Of a DNA stretch of 10,014 bases, positions 6,405 to 10,014 are shown piece after piece (within the stretch, counting starts at the first letter, position 1; each line of letters starts with the position of its first letter). Under the pieces are notes generated by a model. That model did no database searches, had not been told where the DNA came from, and saw only the letters and a list, made by a program, of their open reading frames with translations. The DNA lies in contig CALISH010000169.1 of assembly GCA_938041275.1 (NCBI GenBank), positions 1 through 10,014 of the forward strand, read 5' to 3'. The stretch comes from an uncultured Solobacterium sp. (GTDB lineage: Bacteria > Bacillota_I > Bacilli_A > Erysipelotrichales > Erysipelotrichaceae). The translations under genes were made by a program, and so were the position numbers.

Positions 6405-8548
6405 TGTCGAAAGATCGTAGAACAGAGGAAAAAGAAAGACTTTGGAATGAGGTCTTAGGCAAAAAGCGTGCTTATGAATCTACAGATGCGTCCGAACAAA
6501 TCACATTAAGTATTGATAGTAATGAACAAAGTCAAAACTTAAACATCCTAAAACAGCCAGACCAAGCAATGCAGGAACTAAATGCGATTTTGCGTAAACA
6601 ACAAAAAGATTTAGAGGATATGCATGCGGCGCTACAGAAAAAGGATGAGCCTTTAGATATCTCCGCAATGAGTATGGATGTATTAGAACGTGATTTAAAG
6701 CGTGACTATGGTTTAACTGAAGTTGAACAAAAACCTGTTGAGAAGAAGGAATTCAACTCACAGAAGTTATTCGATGATATCTACAATGTGATTATCTCCA
6801 AGGTGATGGGGCAAAAAGACGCAATTCATCAGATGGTAAATGCGTTTAGAAGACCGTATTTAATGGGAGAAGAAGCAGGAAAGGCGAAGAATGTTATTCT
6901 TGTTTCTGGGCCTGTGGGCTCTGGTAGACATGAAGCGGTTACTCAGATGGCTCGTTCTTTATATGAATGTCAAGTATTTATCAGTGATGAAGTATATACG
7001 ATTGATATGAGTCGTTATACATCATCAGCACAGGAACAGATTTTCTTGCAGGACTTATATGAGGCTATCTCTGGTAACGGTTCTGTTATCTGCTTTGAGA
7101 ACTTTGAAAATGGGTTTCCAGCATTCTTACGTATGATTAGTTCACTTGTTACGACGGGTAGCTGTGTATTAAACAAACGTTATGTATTAAATAAGGGTAT
7201 ACTTGTAGAAAATCAAACTGGTCTTGTAAAGGACAGTGTTGATACTTTAAGCGTTGGTGGTAAATATCTTGTGTTTATGACAACTGGTAGTGTATCGAAG
7301 GTCCAAGATGCCTTTGGTGCAGACTTTATGTACCATGTGTTGGATACTGTTACATTAAAGAAGTTAGATGATGAAAGTATTCGTTCAATTGTTCAGGTTC
7401 AAACTGCAAATTTGATTAAGAAGGCGGAAGAAAACTTAAAGATTAAATTAGTAGTTGAAGATTCTGTTCAGGAATGGGTTATTCAACACTTTAATAAGGA
7501 TTTAGGTGCTGCTTCTATTAGTTCTAACTTCTATGATTTCTATGTATCTCTAGGACAGGCAGTATTAGACCATTCCCTGGGAAATATGGAAGAAATCAAG
7601 ATGACAGTGAAGAATGATATTCCTGTTGCCACAATCAAAGAAGAAGATATTCAGATGAGTCGCTCACGCAATAGTAGTGAGGAACTTGAAGAAGTAAATC
7701 GTGAATTAAGTGAGATTATTGGTCTGGATGAAGTGAAGGCGTATATTTCTTCTTTACAATCCTTGGTTGCGATGCAACAAAAGCGTCGTGAGCAGGGCAT
7801 GAAGACAGCAACGCTTTCTAAACATATGATCTTTACAGGTAATCCTGGTACTGGTAAGACAACGATTGCGAGATTGATTTCTCGTTATATGAAGGCAATT
7901 GGTGCATTAACACAAGGACAGCTTGTAGAAGTATCTAGATCGGACTTAGTAGCGCAATATGTTGGTCAGACAGCTCCATTAACGATGTCGGTAATCAAGT
8001 CTGCGATTGGTGGTGTGCTATTTATCGATGAAGCGTATTCTCTACATCGTGGAAAAGATGATGCATTTGGATTAGAGTGTATCGATACACTTGTAAAGGC
8101 AATGGAAGATAACCGTGATAACTTAATCGTTATCTTAGCGGGATATAAGAAGGAAATGTCTGTATTCCTAGAGTCTAACTCAGGTCTAAAGTCACGTTTC
8201 CCAAATATCATCAACTTCAAGGACTACACAGGTGAAGAACTCTATCAGATTGCTTGTCTACAAGCAAAGGGTAAAGGTTATCATATTGATGAAGCTGTTA
8301 AGGATAAGCTAACTGCGTATTTCAATGAAGTACAGAGTATCAATGCTATGGAAGCTGGTAACGGTAGACTTGCACGTAATATGATTGAAGACGCAATCTT
8401 ACGTCAATCCACAAGATTAGTATCGAATCCAGATAGCGATATGAGTGAGCTTATTGAGGCTGACTTTGATTTCACAATTAAGGTTCAACCGCCAAAAGTA
8501 AGTGGTTCTCCTTCGCTAGAAGATTTATTAAAGATGACACAGAAATAG
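6404..8548 (+). CDS. Two-module AAA+ protein: degenerate Clp-D2-like domain plus CbxX/SpoVK-type ATPase
   Basis: 714 residues. A charged N-terminal region (1-120) includes a likely coiled coil (about 45-75). The first AAA-like module (about 120-395) follows the ClpA/B D2 pattern but is damaged at every key site: Walker A is GPVGSGRHE (169-177) with Arg175 for Lys, the Walker B acids are replaced in ICFENFE (229-235), sensor 1 reads TTG (293-295), and the expected arginine finger position has Tyr310-His311. The second module (about 430-680) is an intact CbxX/CfqX/SpoVK type: IIGLDEVK (438-445), Walker A GNPGTGKT (479-486), Walker B LFIDE (539-543), sensor 1 LAGY (578-581), arginine finger R598 in LKSRF, sensor 2 GRLARN (654-659). 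Known: CbxX proteins form ring ATPases that remodel partners, such as the Rubisco activase CbbX. Inferred: active C-terminal motor with a structural or regulatory pseudo-ATPase, working with the co-encoded membrane protein. Confidence 0.88.
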   Translation: MSKDRRTEEKERLWNEVLGKKRAYESTDASEQITLSIDSNEQSQNLNILKQPDQAMQELNAILRKQQKDLEDMHAALQKKDEPLDISAMSMDVLERDLKRDYGLTEVEQKPVEKKEFNSQKLFDDIYNVIISKVMGQKDAIHQMVNAFRRPYLMGEEAGKAKNVILVSGPVGSGRHEAVTQMARSLYECQVFISDEVYTIDMSRYTSSAQEQIFLQDLYEAISGNGSVICFENFENGFPAFLRMISSLVTTGSCVLNKRYVLNKGILVENQTGLVKDSVDTLSVGGKYLVFMTTGSVSKVQDAFGADFMYHVLDTVTLKKLDDESIRSIVQVQTANLIKKAEENLKIKLVVEDSVQEWVIQHFNKDLGAASISSNFYDFYVSLGQAVLDHSLGNMEEIKMTVKNDIPVATIKEEDIQMSRSRNSSEELEEVNRELSEIIGLDEVKAYISSLQSLVAMQQKRREQGMKTATLSKHMIFTGNPGTGKTTIARLISRYMKAIGALTQGQLVEVSRSDLVAQYVGQTAPLTMSVIKSAIGGVLFIDEAYSLHRGKDDAFGLECIDTLVKAMEDNRDNLIVILAGYKKEMSVFLESNSGLKSRFPNIINFKDYTGEELYQIACLQAKGKGYHIDEAVKDKLTAYFNEVQSINAMEAGNGRLARNMIEDAILRQSTRLVSNPDSDMSELIEADFDFTIKVQPPKVSGSPSLEDLLKMTQK

Positions 8549-8568
8549 TAGTAAAAAGTGCTAGGTGG

Positions 8569-8694
8569 AAAGCTGAGGTTTTATAAGGCAGTATGATAAA
8601 ACTTAATAAAACTAAGGCATTGCAATGGCAGATGAGGATTTGACTGTAAAAGGTCAGAGCCTTTTTTCTGTGTTCAAATCCGCACAATCGCAAT
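8569..8694. repeat. Nested inverted repeats in the spacer upstream of tnpV
   Basis: The 198-base gap after the AAA gene holds several inverted repeats. GTTTTAT (8578-8584) pairs with ATAAAAC (8596-8602). GGATTTGA (8636-8643) pairs with TCAAATCC (8674-8681), enclosing a small hairpin. ATTGC (8619-8623) pairs with GCAAT (8690-8694) outside that. The whole could fold into one long imperfect stem. It may mark the edge of the mobile segment that carries tnpV; no target duplication can be identified. Confidence 0.45.
8648..8667 (+). terminator. Possible terminator of the XpaC-like/AAA operon
   Basis: AAAAGGT (8648-8654) pairs with GCCTTTT (8659-8665) around a CAGA loop (last pair T-G), followed by two more T residues and then CTG. 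It lies about 100 bases after the AAA stop and before the tnpV promoter. The stem is short and most T residues fall inside it, so strength is uncertain. Confidence 0.4.
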
Positions 8695-8710
8695 TTTATT
8701 TTGTTTTTCG

Positions 8711-8716
8711 TATAAT
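8711..8716 (+). promoter_or_regulatory. Likely -10 element of tnpV
   Basis: A consensus TATAAT lies 30 bases before the tnpV start, after a T-rich stretch. No convincing -35 is visible at 16-18 bases. The gene's ribosome site AAGGAGGT (8733-8740) is near perfect with about seven bases to the ATG. Confidence 0.5.
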
Positions 8717-8746
8717 GAACTTACTAAAAATCAAGGAGGTTTTAAT

Positions 8747-9118
8747 ATGAAAACAATTTTTGAAAATATTGTCGATAGTTATACACAACAAGGTGATTAT
8801 CTTTTGCCAAATCTTACATTATCCGATGAAACTGAAAAGGAAATCGGCGTTTGGGGAATGAGGCACAAACGATATTTGAAATCAAATCATCGAGTGCTTT
8901 ATTACAATCTTCTTACCGCTGGCAAACTTAACAATCATATTATTGATGTAGACCAAAGAGCACAAACCTTATTTGAACAGACAGTAAAATCACTTGCCGA
9001 AAAGGAGCACGTTATAGAAAAACTCAAAGCAAGGAATATGCTGTTGTGGGTGCAAAAGATGAATAACATTCGCAACCGAGCAACAGAAATCATTAATGAA
9101 CAAGTAATTTATAGATGA
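8747..9118 (+). CDS. tnpV: TnpV family protein of mobile elements
   Basis: 123 residues, full length for the family. The recognisable TnpV pattern runs end to end: YTQQGDYLLPNLTL (12-25), IGVWGMRHKRYLKSNHRVLYYNLL (33-56), AGKLNNHI (58-65), AEKEHVIEKLKA (84-95) and WVQKMNNIRNRATEIINEQVIY (101-122). No membrane segments; helical and charged. Known: tnpV was named from the clostridial chloramphenicol-resistance transposons Tn4451/Tn4453, which move by the serine recombinase TnpX; TnpV's own function is unknown and it occurs widely in conjugative and mobilisable elements of gut Bacillota. No recombinase, mobilisation gene or resistance gene is in this window, so the copy is either an orphan or at the edge of a larger element. 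It has its own ribosome site and likely promoter and converges on the S-subunit gene. Confidence 0.88.
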   Translation: MKTIFENIVDSYTQQGDYLLPNLTLSDETEKEIGVWGMRHKRYLKSNHRVLYYNLLTAGKLNNHIIDVDQRAQTLFEQTVKSLAEKEHVIEKLKARNMLLWVQKMNNIRNRATEIINEQVIYR

Positions 9119-9163
9119 GAAAAAGGCACAACTTACGGAGAAAAATTCCGTAGGCTGTGCCTT
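9119..9163 (-). terminator. Strong hairpin terminator between converging tnpV and hsdS-like genes
   Basis: AAGGCACA (9123-9130) pairs with TGTGCCTT (9156-9163), and after one A-C mismatch the stem continues (9132-9140 with 9146-9154, including two G-T pairs) to a five-base A loop: about 17 pairs. On the minus strand it ends in TTTTT followed by CTC, the classic form, so it terminates the S-subunit transcript. On the plus strand the tail is TTAATTTC, weaker but likely still usable for tnpV. The hairpin begins just four bases after the tnpV stop. Confidence 0.8.
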
Positions 9164-9192
9164 AATTTCATTTGTTTGATTAAAATGTATAA

Positions 9193-9254
9193 TCTTAGCG
9201 AGCAGACCATTTGGTTATCCAAACGGTATTTAACTCATTAGGGAAACCCTAAGA
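9193..9254. repeat. Stem-loops with competing pairings, function unknown
   Basis: Two compact hairpins sit between the terminator and the S-subunit stop: CCATTTGG/CCAAACGG (9207-9226, loop TTAT, one mismatch) and TTAGGG/CCCTAA (9238-9252, loop AAA, perfect). In addition TCTTAG (9193-9198) is exactly complementary to CTAAGA (9249-9254), which would compete with the second hairpin. No T-tract follows either, so they are not ordinary terminators. They could be a structured 3' untranslated region or part of a recombination site. Confidence 0.5.
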
Positions 9255-9266
9255 CCTATGAAGCTA

Positions 9267-10014
9267 TTATACTTTATCCCCATACGGTAATTCTTTAATG
9301 TAACTTTCCATCCACATCCAATCTGGCACATAACCTTGTGGCGAATATTTGTGAGATTCATCGATTATAGGGTCTCCAACAGCATTTCGTTGTATTGGGA
9401 GTGCAAATCCAAAATCTGTTCTAATGTGTGTATTTAACTCTCTACCAAAAGGGAAATATTTATATCTACTTTCATTCATAATGCAAGTTGTGATAAATAA
9501 TTTAGCGGAGTTGGATACATCTTCCGCAAATTCAAGAACCGACACATTTTGTGAAGTATAAAAATCTTTAACTTGCAAATATGCAGAGCCCAAACTACCG
9601 CCAAGAGCTACAGTTATGCATCCGGCTTTATATGGTTTAACAATATTTCCTTTATCGTCGGTTATAAGGTCGACTTTTCCTGCCACACCATTGTTATCGG
9701 CAGAGCGTCCTACAAAATTAATATGAGGGTCATCAAAACTCATCGCTGAATAATCCATCTTATTTCCCATTGTTATAGAACAAATATTTTTTAGAAGAAA
9801 ATACTTCCACTCATTAGTGTTCAATTCAGATATCGTATTATTAGAGTTTTTTGTAGTTAAAGGTATGTGGTGAATGGATTTTATATATTTGTCCATCCAT
9901 TCCCAATCAGGAACATAACCATCATCAGAATACTTTTTTGAGGTATCTAAATAAATTGTACCATCATCATTTCGTTGCGCAGGAAGCTTGATAATAGTGA
10001 TATTCATATTATCA
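9267..10014 (-). CDS. Restriction-modification specificity (S) subunit, C-terminal part, open at right edge
   Basis: The frame is open to the window's end; an ATG at 10007 exists, but the codons before it are also open and no ribosome site is visible, so I read this as the second half of a longer gene. Two copies of a conserved block flank a variable region: LPAQRNDDG ... GYVPDWEWMDKYIK (9867-9989) and LPIQRNAVG ... GYVPDWMWMESYIKELPYGDK (9270-9404). The intervening 150 or so residues (WKYFLLKNICSI ... GRELNTHIRTDFGF) have the shape of a target-recognition domain. Known: S subunits of type I and BcgI-like systems have two such domains separated by conserved helical repeats and set DNA sequence specificity for the methyltransferase. 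The gene ends with a double stop (TAA TAG) and a terminator downstream, so it is probably last in its operon; the methylase and nuclease would lie beyond the right edge. Confidence 0.82.
   Translation of the reverse strand, partial: DNMNITIIKLPAQRNDDGTIYLDTSKKYSDDGYVPDWEWMDKYIKSIHHIPLTTKNSNNTISELNTNEWKYFLLKNICSITMGNKMDYSAMSFDDPHINFVGRSADNNGVAGKVDLITDDKGNIVKPYKAGCITVALGGSLGSAYLQVKDFYTSQNVSVLEFAEDVSNSAKLFITTCIMNESRYKYFPFGRELNTHIRTDFGFALPIQRNAVGDPIIDESHKYSPQGYVPDWMWMESYIKELPYGDKV

Noticed and set aside
8621..8693. tRNA-like segment with a GTTCAAATCC T-loop-like string and tRNA-sized length
   Set aside because: With the T-loop fixed in place, the T-stem and acceptor stem do not pair properly and no anticodon arm forms; the TTCAAATCC string is explained by the inverted repeat with GGATTTGA.
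8478..8693. Minus-strand open frame of 71 residues across the end of the AAA gene
   Set aside because: Overlaps a well-supported gene and the hairpin-rich spacer, without a ribosome site or family resemblance.

Overview
The window is A+T-rich, has strong AGGAGG-type ribosome binding sites, tightly packed translationally coupled genes, and gene families typical of anaerobic Bacillota (CydDC-like ABC pair, XpaC-like protein, CbxX/SpoVK-type AAA protein, TnpV). It looks like chromosome from a low-GC Gram-positive, possibly gut- or mouth-associated bacterium. An erysipelotrich or clostridial host is a guess from general flavour only.

Left arm, minus strand (1-5303). Read in the direction of transcription: a short-chain ChrA-family transporter half (5303-4755), a weak hairpin-plus-T-tract terminator, then a coupled four-gene operon: CydD-like and CydC-like ABC half-exporters (4647-1223, ATGA overlap), a cysteine-rich YgbA-like 'nitrous oxide-stimulated promoter' protein (1236-895, 14-nt overlap) and a DUF454/YbaN membrane protein (898-503, ATGA overlap). 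After a 47-nt gap comes a second short ChrA half (455 to beyond the left edge). The two ChrA halves look like the complementary pair normally encoded side by side, but here the ABC operon lies between them. The operon's content (heterodimeric ABC exporter plus two families linked in other bacteria to low-oxygen or nitrosative conditions) suggests a redox or nitrosative-stress module; its substrate cannot be read from sequence.

Centre, plus strand (5439-8548). A divergent two-gene operon starts from an extended -10 promoter: a membrane-anchored XpaC-like protein (321 aa) and, overlapping it by one base (TAATG), a 714-aa protein with two AAA+ modules. The first resembles ClpA/B D2 but has lost the Walker A lysine, both Walker B acids and the arginine finger. 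The second is an intact CbxX/SpoVK-type ATPase. This pair is the most unusual content of the window.

Right arm (8549-10014) is accessory DNA. A hairpin-rich spacer leads to a complete TnpV gene (plus strand), which converges on the C-terminal part of a restriction-modification specificity (S) subunit gene (minus strand, open at the right edge). A strong shared hairpin terminator lies between them, along with about 100 nt of further stem-loops of unknown role.
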